Source of the DNA: Misgurnus anguillicaudatus
Lineage: Eukaryota; Chordata; Actinopteri; Cypriniformes; Cobitidae
Length of the DNA stretch: 64,000 nucleotides
Assembly (NCBI RefSeq): GCF_027580225.2
Contig: NC_073342.2
Location: forward strand, 13,777,501 to 13,841,500
Reading direction: 5' to 3'
Positions 45,706 to 57,702 of this stretch are shown here, piece by piece. The position numbers and the translations under genes are program-made. Numbering within the stretch: position 1 is the first letter of the stretch; each line of letters opens with the position of its first letter. A model generated the notes under the pieces. It saw nothing but the letters and a program-made list of their open reading frames with translations, did not search any database and was not told where the DNA came from.

Positions 45706-46545
45706 ATGCCATCAGAGAAGTTGATAAAATAATCAAAGGCATTGCAGATATGTGGGAATTTATCTTTGTCTATAAGCAAATAAAAGTGAACAAACACTAA
45801 AGTTCTACCAGAAAGACTCAAAGATAGGTTAAGACTTGATATGAGTTTATTTAACAGTAGTTAGCAGCCAAGGTTAGAATGTAACACATTATAGTTCTTT
45901 GGCGTAGGCCCCGACCATAGTTCAAATCCGGGGGTCACGGATTCTTGCGGTTCCTGTCTGAAGATGAAGACAGGCCAGAATCTAATCCCCCTCGAGTATG
46001 GACGGAACCGACCTGGTGATGGTGGTAGGGAGGGTGGGTTGTAAATGCTGGCATCAGTATCTGCGAACGCAAAGACAGGTGAGTACGAGGCTTATATACT
46101 CTCAGTATCAGGGGTGATTGATTGTGCCTTGTGAAATGAATGACGTAACATTCGAGTTTCCTGGTAGAACTTGCGCTACGCTACGCTAAAGCTAACATAG
46201 CTGAAATCAACTTAACCATTTATTCTGAACTGTCTTTCCATGGCTTGCCATCCACTTAACACAATACAGGTGTTTTTAGTAATAAAATTAGAAAACTTGT
46301 CATTGGGAGAAACTTAAACAATGCTTAAACAATGCCAACATCATATGCCAAACCTGAATAAACTGCATAAAATTAATGATAAAAAATAAATTATGTTACA
46401 TCAGCTGTGGTCTTGACCGGTCTTGAAATAAAATTCCGAGTCCTCTTTGTCTGAGACCAAGACGAGACCGAGTAAAAATGTGGTCGATTCCAAGACGAGA
46501 CCAAGACCTTTAAAAAGTGGTCTTGTCTCGAGAACTACAACACTA
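45471..46545. mobile_element. hAT-type element, 1.07 kb, with 8-bp target duplication
   Basis: The ends TAGTGTTGTAG (left) and CTACAACACTA (right) are perfect inverted repeats. CTGGATAA at 45463-45470 and CCGGATAA at 46546-46553 form an 8-bp target duplication with one difference, as expected of hAT. Subterminal CAAGACCAAGAC/GGTCTTG motifs recur on both sides. Inside are a (GT)n run (45672-45705) and another repeat-like stretch at 45895-46200. No transposase. Confidence 0.75.
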
Positions 46546-46982
46546 CCGGATAACTTATGATTCACTACATGTTCGTGTAGTTTATATAATATGCACTTAC
46601 ACGCCTATTTCCAGCATAACACAGAAGTCTTACTTACCGCATGCAACTCATGACCCAGTTGGGACTTTTCAATGAAATCCAGCGCATCAAACACACACGC
46701 AAAACTCCGCTGCTACCCCGGATAAACAAACTATATCCATTGTTTCCAAAATGCTGGCTTTCTTCTCCTTACATCCAAAAACACACTTGTTCTTTTGTGC
46801 CATTGTTGAGTTTTGATACGTTTTGTAATATTTTAAATTCTAAGTTTGAGATTGTCTTGTGTTATGAATATTCTTTGAAGGGGCGGGGGTGCATGTCAAA
46901 AAGTTTAAGAACCACTGCTGTATCTATTCTTAAAAACAATGTTCAGTCTTCTATTTCAAATTATATGGATACACTCTATAAA

Positions 46983-47960
46983 ATGCTGGATCAAAAAAGG
47001 ACGAACGAAATCCACTAGGTCACCCAGAAAATGTTTCTATTTGACCCAACAGTGGGTTAAAACAACCCAGCATTTGAAAGGAAACAACCCAGAATGTTAC
47101 AAAGATATACTGTAAAAGATATGTCAGTGACATCACCTGTAGGTTTGTGAAGAGCATTTTTAAAGCCCAATGTTGGTGGAGCCTGCCATCATAATCTTGG
47201 CGGCACATCACTCGTAGATAACCAAAAATAGGCAAAGAGCCAGGACGTGGGTGGAGCTGAGGTGCCCACATAGCTCAACGTTATTAACAGCAGCGGCAAT
47301 TTGCCTGTAACTGAGGTGGCCACGCCCTTACTTGCAGAATTTTAAGGTGGATAACCAAAAATAGGCAAAGAGCCAGGACGTGGGTGGAGCTGAGGTGCCC
47401 ACATAGCTCTACGCTATTAACAGCAGCGGCAATTTGCCTGTAACTCAAGTGGCCACGTGCCTTCTTGCAGAATTTTAAGGTGGATAACCAAAAATAGGCA
47501 AAGAGGCAGGATGTTGGATGAGCTGAGTTGCCTAGTTGCTGAAATCATGCCTGCCCAGCTCAATGGTAGTAAAAGCAGCAGCAATTCACTTGTCACCCAA
47601 GTGGCCACACCCTTACTTATGCAGATTTAATATAATTTAAACTGATGAGTTAGAAAATTCACCCCCTTACAGTTGTCATGAAGGACACAATTCGCTATAT
47701 AGACCAAAACTACTTTTTGTAATAAACATATTTATTTCTGCTGTAAAGTTGGGCATTTTAACATAGGGGTCTTTGGGATTGACTCCCTTTTGGAGCCAGT
47801 CTCTAGCGGCCAGTCGATGAATTGCAGTTTAAGTCACTTCCATGTTGACTTCACAATAGAGACCAGAAGCTTGCCCCTTGGTTTCAACACAGTGAGCTGG
47901 TTTTGTCCCTTTTTGACCCAATGTTTGGCTGAAAATAACCCAGAGTGTCAAGTTGCACTT
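46983..47960. mobile_element. CTGGGTT MITE sequence flanking a larger repeat
   Basis: ATGCTGGATC and TTAAAACAACCCAGCATT at 46983-47073 resemble the element at 21637-21775. TTTTGACCCAATGTTTGGC and ATAACCCAGAGTG at 47911-47948 look like its other end. The repeat 47118-47880 lies between. The pairing of both parts into one host is inferred. Confidence 0.4.
47118..47880. repeat. Interspersed repeat copy 2, internal 133-bp triplication
   Basis: Aligns with 16168-16685 from GTCAGTGACATCACC to TTTTGGAGCCAGTCTCTAG. Within it, GATAACCAAAAATAGGCAAA starts at 47217, 47350 and 47483, giving units of 133 bp. Units one and two are almost identical and lack the GTTGCTGAAATCATG stretch found in unit three and in copy 1. 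Confidence 0.65.
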
Positions 47961-49080
47961 AATAAAAAGGTAATCATATCATAAGCATCGCAGATACCGT
48001 TAAAATAAGAGGTGCATTGAAACGAACAATCCACATTACCAAAGTTTACTGTAAAGCTTGGATGTCAACGAAACAAAGTTGCACCTCAATTCCAGACCCT
48101 CCAATGGTTTGTGTTTTCGACAACTCGGCTAATGTGTGCATTAAACACAGCAAATGTGCCGTTTCTGATTATGGGGTAGCGACTTTATAACCTTTATAAT
48201 CCAACCTATTCTGTATTTCAGAGTCTTCTGTGACACAACAACAGTACACTAATTAATCTTCATAAACCCTTCAAACTCCAACCTCAAAGGCTAAGTTGTA
48301 GAGCACGGATCATCTAACGCAATAAGCAAAGTTTTACAATTTCCCCCAAACTATCAATTTTAATCAGCCCAGAAATTCCAACTTATTCAGCAGGGAAGTT
48401 ACTTAGCCAAAATTGTTAAAGAGAAACAACAGCACTGTATCACACCACCTGGAAAAGCATCTGAGAAATCACAGTTATGGATGGATAACAGTCCTGCTCT
48501 TGATTAAAATGCCCAGGATGAACCGTGAAACCATTGCTCAGAATCTGTCACGATTCAGAGGGTGTGAAGGATGTGCGAGGCACACTGCAGGTGTCATCGC
48601 TGCCTCGTATAATGCCGAGATAACCTACCGGAGAGGCATCGGTCACAGGCCATGAGTCCTTATCAAACGTAGCATAAATATCAGGCTTGAGTTTCCTAAA
48701 AGGCTCTTTGAGTTGAAGCTCAAGGTCACTCGTACGAGACAGATTTTCCTCTCACTGCGAAAGCCATTCAAGCTAGTGAAAAGATTAGGAGAAATCTGAA
48801 ACACAACCTGAGAGTGAGCGTGTAACATAATTTTGATATTGATGTTACTTTGCTGGCAGTACTGTTTAGTTGTAAGCAAAATCAGCAGGTTTAAAAAGAG
48901 TTAATAAGGCTATTTGATTTGTTTTGGTTGAACTTACCAAACAAACACTGGCACAAGAAAATAACTCTTAAATGATGTTCATCTTCACGGCATGGAAAAT
49001 ACAGCCCCATTAAGCCCCTTACACTTCTGCCAAAGAATTCCACAGTGACTAATATATGGCTGAAGACTAAAATACTACAT
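47961..49080. other. Unassigned, largely repeat-free DNA
   Basis: No transposon ends or gene recognised. The stretch 48400-48800 is of mixed composition and might be conserved noncoding DNA. The open frame at 48413-48655 has no known motif. Confidence 0.3.
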
Positions 49081-49085
49081 ATTAA

Positions 49086-49626
49086 AAAGCACCTATTGTC
49101 CAATTCACATTTTTAAATTTCCTTTGGTGTGTAAGTGTGTATTAGTACATGTTAACGATATGCAAAAGGTACAAACCCCAAAGTAAACAATGACGTGAGT
49201 TATCGTCTCCAACGTAAATCGATTTTCTTGGACTGCAATAAACACACGGATTGTAGTCAACAGTTTACTTCCTGGGATTGGTGATCTAGACAAGACCGAC
49301 ATTATCATAATTACTCTCGCTTTGGACTTACAGCCTGTAAGTAAACTCCTGTTAGCAACCAAATTTTTCAAACATGGTAAGGAGCGTCACATTTCCGGCT
49401 GACATCAGAGGTATTCAGACCAATCACAACGTACAGATTAGCTGGCCAATCAGGACACACAGCTTTTCAAATCTGTGCGATTCAGGAAAAGAGTGAAATC
49501 TGGAGCTACAAAAATGTATGGTATGTCAATAATAATGTGTTTTTTTAACCATAAACCACACAAACACACTGTATTATACCAAATACACAAAATAACATTG
49601 TTTTTTAACAATTAAATAGGTACTCT
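49086..49626 (-). mobile_element. TTAA element (AGTGCACC type), copy 2, inverted
   Basis: TTAA lies at 49082-49085 and 49627-49630. It aligns in reverse with 39564-40120 (GACCGACATTATCATAATTA; GATTAGCTGGCCAATC). It is 541 bp. The open frame 49105-49371 minus corresponds to the plus frame 39910-40101 of copy 1, which reflects shared DNA and not a gene. Confidence 0.75.
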
Positions 49627-49783
49627 TTAAAGGGATTTTTCACCTCCATATCAGTAATCATTACGGACCATGTCAGTAAAAATTACGGCAACTTTTACCT
49701 TCTGTAAAAAGGTCTAAAAAAATTACTTCGGGTAATGCTAATCCTATGGAGCTCCTAAGGGGACATGGAGCAAAAATTAAATA

Positions 49784-49936
49784 AAGTTTAGTTTTACGTG
49801 CGCATGCGAAACTAAACTTAAAAAAAAAAAAATCTGCACATGAAGGTTAAAGTGAAACTTTTGCGTGCTCCCGTAAAACTTTTGCGTGCTCATGTGAAAC
49901 TTTTACGTGAGCACGCAAAAGTTTCATGTGAGCACA
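49784..49936. repeat. Cluster of short palindromes (AAACTTTTGCGTGCTC)
   Basis: AAGTTTAGTTTTACGTGC with its inverse forms a 36-bp imperfect palindrome at 49784-49819. Then GTGAAACTTTTGCGTGCTC occurs at 49852 and 49873 (variant), and the inverse GAGCACGCAAAAGTTTCA lies at 49910. An intermediate ACTTTTACGTGAGCAC links the two orientations. Confidence 0.6.
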
Positions 49937-50371
49937 TTATTTTGCGTGTTTCTTTCAAATATAAAAGCTCATATAGAAGCATTTACTTGCGTTCTAGGTG
50001 GGAAAACATGTCAGGGGAAAATCAGTTCCTGAATAACATGACACAAACTTAAGTCAAATTCACTTCTCAGAGGCATGTAACTGTTTCTGAAACTGACGTT
50101 CTCCCCAAACTGAAATTAAACACAGTATTTCGAGTTTTTCCTCGTCTGTGTCATGTTGTTTGCACATGTGATATCAGGAAGCAAGGTAACGTGCACGTGA
50201 AGACGAGAGAGGTGACGCTGCGTAATTAAGTTAACCCTCCCAATTCTGAATGTTTTACTGAGATTTCTAATCCCGTGCGAATTGACCAAATCAATATTAC
50301 AGACGTCCTGTGGTAAAATTACATTACGCCATCTACCCCCATAAAACTAATCCTGTCCGAATAGGGCTTAA

Positions 50372-50738
50372 AGGCGCTCTAAGCGAATTGAAGCGTTTTA
50401 GACCATAAAACATTTTTTGTTACATACCGGAAACATCTCCTCACTATCTGCTTGCTGCCTGTCCGCTGATCAAACTGTAAAAAAACGCGATCTCTGTAGA
50501 CAGCCCAGGCTTCACAAACGGCAATATCAACATAGTGGCCAAACCCAGCCAAACCTAGCATCACAAAACAAAACAAAGTATTCCAGCCAATAAATGACAA
50601 AAAAGATTTGGGGGTGGGGGTTGGGCGCGTTCATGAAAGCACGGAAGGGAGGGGGAGGAGTTAGCCACGCTCCGTCTGTTTAAAAACAGTTTCAAACGTC
50701 AACAATAACTAACGTCTCGGAGATTCGCTTAGAGAGCC
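50372..50738. mobile_element. TTAA MITE (AGGCGCTCTAAGCGAAT ends)
   Basis: TTAA lies at 50368-50371 and 50739-50742. AGGCGCTCTAAGCGAATTG at the left is mirrored by AGATTCGCTTAGAGAGCCT at the right. A purine-rich GGGGGTGGGGGTTGGGCGCG stretch lies near 50611. It is 367 bp and noncoding. Confidence 0.75.
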
Positions 50739-50858
50739 TTTAAGTGTGAAACGATCCTTAACCTAGGGTTAAAAGGGGGGTTTGGAACGAAGATAACCCA
50801 GGGTTAAGCGTAGTGTAAAAAGCCCTCAAGAAAGACATTGGGGATTCAAACGAAACAA

Positions 50859-50907
50859 GGGTGAGTAAACAATGACATTTTTTTTTTTTTTTGGGTGAAT
50901 TACTCCC
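50859..50907. mobile_element. AGTTCACCC-type MITE fragment
   Basis: GGGTGAGTAAACAATGACAT, a T14 run and GGGTGAATTACTCCC before TTAA (50908-50911) match the right end of the family at 6534-6825. The left part is missing. Confidence 0.55.
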
Positions 50908-51521
50908 TTAAAGTTTTTGTAAGTTTCATCCTGTGACATTTATTTTGTTACAGGTATGATCTGGGTGCTAAAATGATGTGTAGCAGAGCATCATTTTGGT
51001 GGTGTTCAGAAAAACATGATCAATTGACTAACATTTCTTTCCTACAAACAAAACATATGGTTATGGGCAGATCAACAAGTAAGTCTACAAAAAGGATGAA
51101 CAGATGTCCAAAGATCTAAGGAGCCATTATTTACAAAGTTGTACACATCCCCTGGCCCTCACATGCTCATTTAATAAATACTTTGGTTAATTAGAACACA
51201 TTTTGCCATGTTTAAACCATTTCTGAAATATTCCACCAATTTTTACAAAGTCAGGACAGAAAATTAAAAAAATCCATCTTGGTAATGGGTGTAGAGAACC
51301 TGTTCTCCATTAATGCCAGGAGCCAACAAATGAAGGAAAATTTACTAAAATGTCATGTTTTGCCAAGTGGTTGATGTCTTCAGGGCAACATTATGTTGAT
51401 CCTGGACAACATTTCAATCAGATTTCAGAAATAAGTTTACAGTTTGTTTCAAGTTTAAGCTTACAACCAGGATAAGCTACTTCTTCATTGTGTTTCACTC
51501 ATCATTTCCCACTGATTTTAA

Positions 51522-52406
51522 AGGAATATTCCATTTTCTTAAAAGAAAAATCCAGATAATTTACTCACCACCATGTCATCCAAAATGTTGATGTCTTTCT
51601 TTGTTCAGTCGAGAAGAAATAATGTTTTTTGAGGAAAACATTGCAGGATTTTTCTAATTTTAATGGACTTTAATAGACACCAACAATTAACACTTAACTC
51701 AACACTATAAAGTTTCAAAGGACTATAAACGATCCCAAACGAGGCGTAAGGGTCTTATCTAGCAAAACGATTGTCATTTTTGACAAGAAAAATAACAAAT
51801 ATACACTTTTAAAGCACAACTTCTCGTCTAGATACGGTCCAGCGCGACCTAACGTAAATGCGTAGTGACGTAGGGAGGTCACGTGTTACATATATAAACC
51901 ATTGTAAACAATAAACTGACACAAAGACATTAATTAGTATCAGTTGACATACAACAACATAGGAACGGTCCTCTTTCAAGACGCTTGTAAACACTGGGGC
52001 GGAGTTTCGCGTTCGTCTTCTGTGACCTCTTAACTTCATAACGTATTGCGAGGGGTCACGCTGGCGCATCACGCCCGGATCTAGACGAGAAGTTGTGCTT
52101 TAAAAGTGTATATTTCTTATTTTTCTTGTCAAAAATGTCAATCATTTTGCTAGATAAGACCCTTATGCCTCGTTTGGGATCGTTTATAGTCCTTTGAAAC
52201 TCCGTTGAAAAAAACTGTTACGTGTTGAGTTAAGTGTTAATTGTGGGTGTCTATTAAAGTCCATTAAAATGAGAAAAATCCCGCAATGTTTTCCTTAAAA
52301 AAACATAATTTCTTCTCGACTGAACAAAGAAAGACATCAACATTTTGGATGACATGGTGGTAAGTAAATTCTCTGGATTTTTCTTTTAAGAAAATTGAAT
52401 ATTCCT
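51522..52406. mobile_element. Long-inverted-repeat TTAA element, copy 3
   Basis: TTAA lies at 51518-51521 and 52407-52410. AGGAATATTCCATTTTC at the left mirrors GAAAATTGAATATTCCT at the right. The centre is in the opposite orientation to copies 1 and 2 (its short open frame is on the minus strand, 51809-52072), meaning the whole element inserted the other way round. It is 885 bp. Confidence 0.75.
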
Positions 52407-52410
52407 TTAA

Positions 52411-53683
52411 TGTGCAGTTATGGTTAGGGTTGGGGTTTGGGGTGGGTTTAGGTTTAATTTACAAAAAAATTGTCATTGGGTCAACACAATACAGTATGTT
52501 GCCTTGAGGTCATCTCTCACTTGGCAAAATCAAGTCGAGCAATGTCATATTTAAGTAAAAAGGTACAAGAGGCTGTAAGGTATAAATAACGGCTGAAGGG
52601 CCTGATGCGAAATTAAGTTTAATTTATGTATTAATGCAACTTTCATGAAGTAAAATCACTAAAAGCCTTTCTTCCGCTCGAAATAAATAGTTCCTGACCA
52701 TCTGTGAACACCAACAGAACCTTTCACATATGTTTACGTTGCTAAGGGTTACCGTGCTTTAATGTAAAAAAAGGACTGGAATTAAACGTTTAATATGAGC
52801 TACAAAGGTGTACAATCTTTGCATATTCAAATTTTCATGACCTTCATTTTTTTAAGTATACAAGTAAACATAAAGATTTTTGCGTAGGCACGTTTGATCG
52901 ACAAGCGTTGTCAAAACATCCACCTACACACACGTGATGTGCACACAGACGTGTACATTAGCTTCAGCTCTTCACGTCTGCTTTCTCAGCTTGTTTTCAT
53001 TTTAATCCTATTCCCATAGCTTCCTGTTTACTATGTTTGTTGTTCACGCTGAGGGGAAGCGAAACGATGATTCCATCAGATAATGACTGGATGGCCCGAG
53101 GCGTTCTCGCAAAACAGGTGGAAAGCGCGTGTATGCTTATGTTTATGCAGCCGTGTTTGTGTGGGATCTCGAGTCTGGCCCTGCGGATCAATACTGTCAA
53201 ATGGCACCCTGCAGATCTCGGATAATTACAGAGCAGGACGTCGAAAACAGAGCTTAAAGGGACAGCGCTACTGTATGTTTCTCTTCTACTCTGCTCTGTT
53301 GTGTTGCCAGAATGCATCATCTACCGCTCGCCCTTTTAAAACTGACATATCCAGTTCACGTCAAGGCTGCAGTGGGTGAGAAAAGCTCTCAGGTTCTCCC
53401 CTACTATAATCCCTGAGAGCATCTAGTCTCTTTACGCACAGAGACCGAATTAGTTTCAGTGAACAGACACAAACTCATCTCAAGCCAAGTAAACACTGCA
53501 AGGTGAAGTGGAAACATCTGGAAAAAGCATATTTATGTTTTTTCTTATGTGTTGTGCTTTATTTTATGGTTTCTTTTCATGTCAAACACAGTAATGTGAA
53601 TTAATTTTAATTAAAAAAATACATTTCCCTGGCCAAAAATATATTGTGAAATGAATATAAATGAAAAATATATAAATGAAATG
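52411..53683. other. Unassigned DNA
   Basis: No transposon ends. A pyrimidine-rich acceptor-like TCTGTTGTGTTGCCAG ends at 53311, but the downstream frame (NASSTARPFKTDI) has no known motif and no close donor. The stretch 53000-53250 is repeat-free. Confidence 0.25.
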
Positions 53684-54340
53684 TACACTCACCTAAAGGA
53701 TTATTAGGAGCACCTGTTCAATTTCTCATTAATGCAATTATCTAATCAACCAATCGCATGGTAGTTGCTTCAATGCATTTAGGGGTGTGGTCTTGGTCAA
53801 GACAATCTCCTGAACTCCAAACTGAATGTCAGAATGGGAAATAAAGGTGATTTAAGCAATTTTGAGCATGGCATGGTTGTTGGTGCCAGACGGGCCGGTT
53901 TAAGTATTTCACAATTTGCTCAGTTACTGGGAGTTTCACGCACAACCATTTCTAGGGTTTACAAAGAATGGTGTGAAAAGGGAAAAACATCAAGGATGCA
54001 GCAGTCCTGTGGACGAAAATGCCTTGTTGATGCTAGAGGTCAGAGGAGAATGAGCCGACTGATTCAAGCTGATACAAGAGCAACTTTGACTGAAATAACC
54101 ACTCGTTACAACCGAGGTATGCAGCAAAGCATTTGTGAAGCCACAACACGCACAACCTTGAGGCAAATGGGCTACAACAGCAGAAGAACTCACAGGGTAC
54201 CACTCATCTCCACTACAAATAGGAATAAGAGGCTACAATTTGTACGAGCTCACCAAAATTGGACAGTTGAAAACTGGAAAAATGTTGCCTGGTCTGATGA
54301 GTCTCGATTTCTGTTGAGACATTCAGATGGTACAGCAACA
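53684..54340 (+). mobile_element. Tc1-like transposon, 3'-truncated
   Basis: TA at 53684-53685 is followed by CACTCACCTAAAGGATTATT, the typical 5' terminal repeat of a fish Tc1 family. The transposase remnant starts at 53834. The matching inverted 3' end is not found within the next several hundred bases, so roughly half of the 1.2-kb element is lost. The break falls at about 54340. Confidence 0.75.
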
Positions 54341-54388
54341 CAGATAAAAGATACACATAACACTTTCACTATACGGGAAAAGCTGTAG
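53834..54388 (+). pseudogene. Truncated Tc1/mariner transposase
   Basis: The 184-residue frame encodes the DNA-binding half of a Tc1-type transposase, which cuts and pastes its own element at TA sites. Residues about 5-46 hold the first helix-turn-helix (AQLLGVSRTTISRVYKEW at 29-46). Residues 60-70 carry the GRK linker (GRKCLVDARGQ), and 71-125 the second helix-turn-helix region. VAWSDESRF at 151-159 contains the first catalytic aspartate (D155). Homology ends near residue 166 (RHSDG); the remaining residues are unrelated. The second Asp and the final Asp/Glu are absent. Full-length members have about 340 residues, so no activity is possible. The start is supported by the family's usual MGxKGDLS beginning. 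Confidence 0.8.
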
Positions 54389-54613
54389 CCGTTCTGCGAT
54401 TTCGCCGCTTGCCACTCATCATGTGAAACGCCCATTAGTTAATAGGATGGATGAAGAGCTTGCTGTTGTTTTTCAAAGATTCAAGAAGCATAAAACAGCC
54501 AAAAATATGGAATTAAAGGGCTTCCAAACAGCAGACGACTCTGGGCCGGATCCGCTCCGGATCCACACCGAAGTCGGCAGCTCTGGTGCGTATCTGGCTG
54601 GAGTCATCTGCTG

Positions 54614-54905
54614 TAGTTCACCCAAAAATGACAATTCTGTCATCATTTACCCACCCTCATGTTGTACAGTAAATGAGTTTCTTTTTTCTTTTAAACACAA
54701 AAGAAGATATTTTGATAAATGATGGTAACTACTCATTTAACTGTACCTATTGACTTCCATTGTAAGAAAAACAAATACTATGGGAGTCAATGGGTACCAT
54801 CAACTGTGTGCTTATCATAATTTATCAAAATATCTTCTTTTGCATTCAAGAGAATAAAAACCTCATACAGGTTTAGAGTAAATAATGGCATTTTTTTGAT
54901 GACAT
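54614..54905. mobile_element. AGTTCACCC-type MITE, copy 2
   Basis: TAGTTCACCCAAAAATGACA at the left, TTGACTTCCATTGTAAG with its mirror ATACTATGGGAGTCAATGG in the middle, and CAGGTTTAGAGTAAATAATG on the right follow the family at 6534-6825. The first and last few bases are lost. It is noncoding. Confidence 0.7.
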
Positions 54906-57000
54906 GCTACCATCTTGTTCCTCTGTGATAAAATATACCAACACATATGCCCATCAGTTTTTGTCTTTTGGTCACCGTGTGCCTGCTAAGCTCAGCTAGC
55001 TTCACTGACTCACTGTATTTTCTTCTAGGATTCAAGGAAAAAGCCTGAATAATGACAATTACGAACACAAAAGAAAATACAATCGAAGGGCACAGATTTT
55101 ATACACAAAAGGAGCTCGGGGAATCGATACGATCAATCTCCTCTTTAGTATGAACTCAAATTCATCATACAGATTGACATCAAGGCCTGTACAGCAGTAA
55201 TTTCTATTCAGAGTACGATTCAATTCCCATGAACGTGTTCGGGAATGTTCCAGGATTGTCATTTAAGCATTCGGGGGACGTTTCGACGATCTCAGGAAAT
55301 AAATCAGAAGGTTTTTTCTGCCCCCAAAGATAGAAATAAAGAAAATGAGAGAACAGACGATAAAAGCGATTCTTGCATTTGTAACACTTTCATCTATTCT
55401 CACAATAATGCCCTTTCGAGTAAATGAGCTCCATGTTTCATATGTGACAAGCCTTTCTTGGACTGATGAACAGATTAGACTTTCATTCTGCACACGGCGG
55501 TTGCAAATACCTGCATGAACACACACAGACACGACACATGCTTACTTGAGTGTATTCACATTACAATTTTTTTTTTATCTTAAAACTAAACCTTTGGATG
55601 AATATGCATACAGCCCATGCCGTGAAGATTTATAAAACGAACAAATGCACTTAATAAAAACGTATTCTGCTGGTGAGAGACACATTATCTATATAAAGCT
55701 AATATTACCAAGCCACATTAATGCATGTGGTGATGTTTATACTGTGCTTATGTTTGTAATATACACCACTACCATAACAATTGCATATAAAGGTTGAAAC
55801 CCCATTGTGTACAGTACATTCAAATGTGCATTATGCCCCATTGTGCATTCACATATTCATGAAATCCTGTATTATAGACAATAGCGATCTTGTGAACAAT
55901 GCAATTCGGTTCTTTAGCTCGCAGTGCATTGACAAATCTCAATGACTTTGATTATAATCAACACAGCTTCCCACACCACACTATTAATAATACATGGAAG
56001 CAATCGAGTCGTCTCACGTTACGATGAGCATCCCGACTTCATCATTCATCGTTGTTATTAATATGTGCTTGCGAATGTTTTCTAATATCTATCGCCATGC
56101 AATGCTCTTCCTAGGGGACAATAAAAAAATCTCAACTTTGCTCTCAACTCACGTAATGTGCATTGCTAGTAAGTAACCCTATACAAACCTGCAAAGAAAA
56201 TCAGAGATTCGTTTTTAATGAAGTATGTGTATGTGTATATATAGTGATTATATGAGAGAGAGAGAGCTGACCTGAGAGATCTCATTAATGCCGGTCTTAA
56301 AAAGGCGTTTATAAAGGTCTTTGGCCACTTCTAACCCGAATGTATTTGTAAGTAATGCTTCAATCTCGAAACTCCCCAGAGAGCCTATTTTACAGCATCA
56401 GATTCTTAATGAGTCCAGTTGCTTTTGTAAGCACACACGTGCATGCGCCTCTCTTTAATCATGACACACGCAAGGTTAAAGAGAAAAGACTTCAATGCCC
56501 GACGGTTGAGGATCTGGGTGTATAGGGCCAGACCTTTGATGGTACAACATAAAAACCATAATCTATGCAAGCTCAGTTGTGTTGAAAATGCGGCACGACT
56601 TTTGTTTTTGTTATGTTTTACATGTGGGTCGACATAATGTAAATGTAATTTGCATAAACTCATTCTTGTTTATCTTTTAGGTCAACTCTTTTACATTTGA
56701 AGCAAATCTTGTTAATGTTAACATGTATAAAGCAAGCCACCCAAATAACAACAAGTGCGGTTTAATGGGTCACACGTTTGAAGGAAACTCTATTGCCCCC
56801 TTGAGTGCTGAGGTTTGTTATCGCCGTTTTATGTTTGTTCATAAAAGCATATATTGCAAAAGATGGTGTTGATAAACAGGTCAGCTTTGTTTTCTGCTGT
56901 GCGCTGTAACCTGTTAAATTACACGCTGCTTACAAGATTTGAACAGGACATCAGACTTATGAAAAAAAAACACTTATATCTTAAAACTTATATCAGATTA
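54906..57000. other. Unassigned DNA
   Basis: No transposon ends or gene recognised. Several short open frames lack motifs. A short GAGAGAGAGAG run lies near 56252. The low repeat load between 54.9 and 56.9 kb is second only to the 6.8-13 kb stretch. Confidence 0.3.
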
Positions 57001-57424
57001 AATGTTGATTGCTGGTCTTAACCGGTCTAGCCTTTCCAAGACTTTTGGCCCAAAATATGTTTTAAATATATGCTAAATACATTTTTGTAGAAAATAAAGC
57101 TTAATAAAATACATTTTTGAATTTGAAAATATTTTGAAATATATTAACATATTTAAGAAAAATTGGCTATATTTATATATAAAATATTTATATTTTTATA
57201 TCATATAAATTATATAGATTTGTCAACAGTATATAAATGCAAATATTTCTTAATACACACATATGTTTTTTATTATATACATAATATTTACACACAGTAC
57301 ACACACATATGTTATGTAAACACAAACTTTGATTTTGTATGTAATTAATCGCGATTAATCTTTTGACAGCCCTAATATATAAATACACACACACATTAAT
57401 GTTTGTTTTTAAGAAACAAACATC

Positions 57425-57460
<36 letters not shown>

Positions 57461-57702
57461 ATGATCACACGACTCCGAGAGCGATATTGCTTTTATACAA
57501 CAGATAAAAATGTGCGATTAATTTGCGATTAATCGCGAGTTAACTCATGAAATCATGCGATTATTCTAGATTAAAATTTTTAATCTATTGACACGCTAAT
57601 ATATATATATACACACAGTACACACACATATATATATTATGCAAACACAAACGTTTATTATGTATGTGATTAATCGCGAATAATCGTTTGACAGCCCTAG
57701 GC
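57000..57702. repeat. AT-rich repeat cluster (GATTAATCGCGATTAATC) with TA/CA runs
   Basis: ATTAATCGCGATTAATCTTT with TGACAGCCCTAA (57344-57376) and GATTAATCGCGAATAATCG with TTTGACAGCCCTA (57669-57699) are two ends of a repeat widespread in fish (TAGGGCTGTCAA end). A (TA)n run spans 57426-57457, and mixed TA/CA runs lie near 57600-57635. A one-arm copy of hairpin B lies at 57458-57503. Confidence 0.5.
57458..57503 (-). repeat. One-arm copy of hairpin B
   Basis: CACACGACTCCGAGAGCGAT and ATTGCTTTTATACAACAG correspond in reverse to 37913-37950. Only one arm and its flank are present, adjacent to a TA run. Confidence 0.6.
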
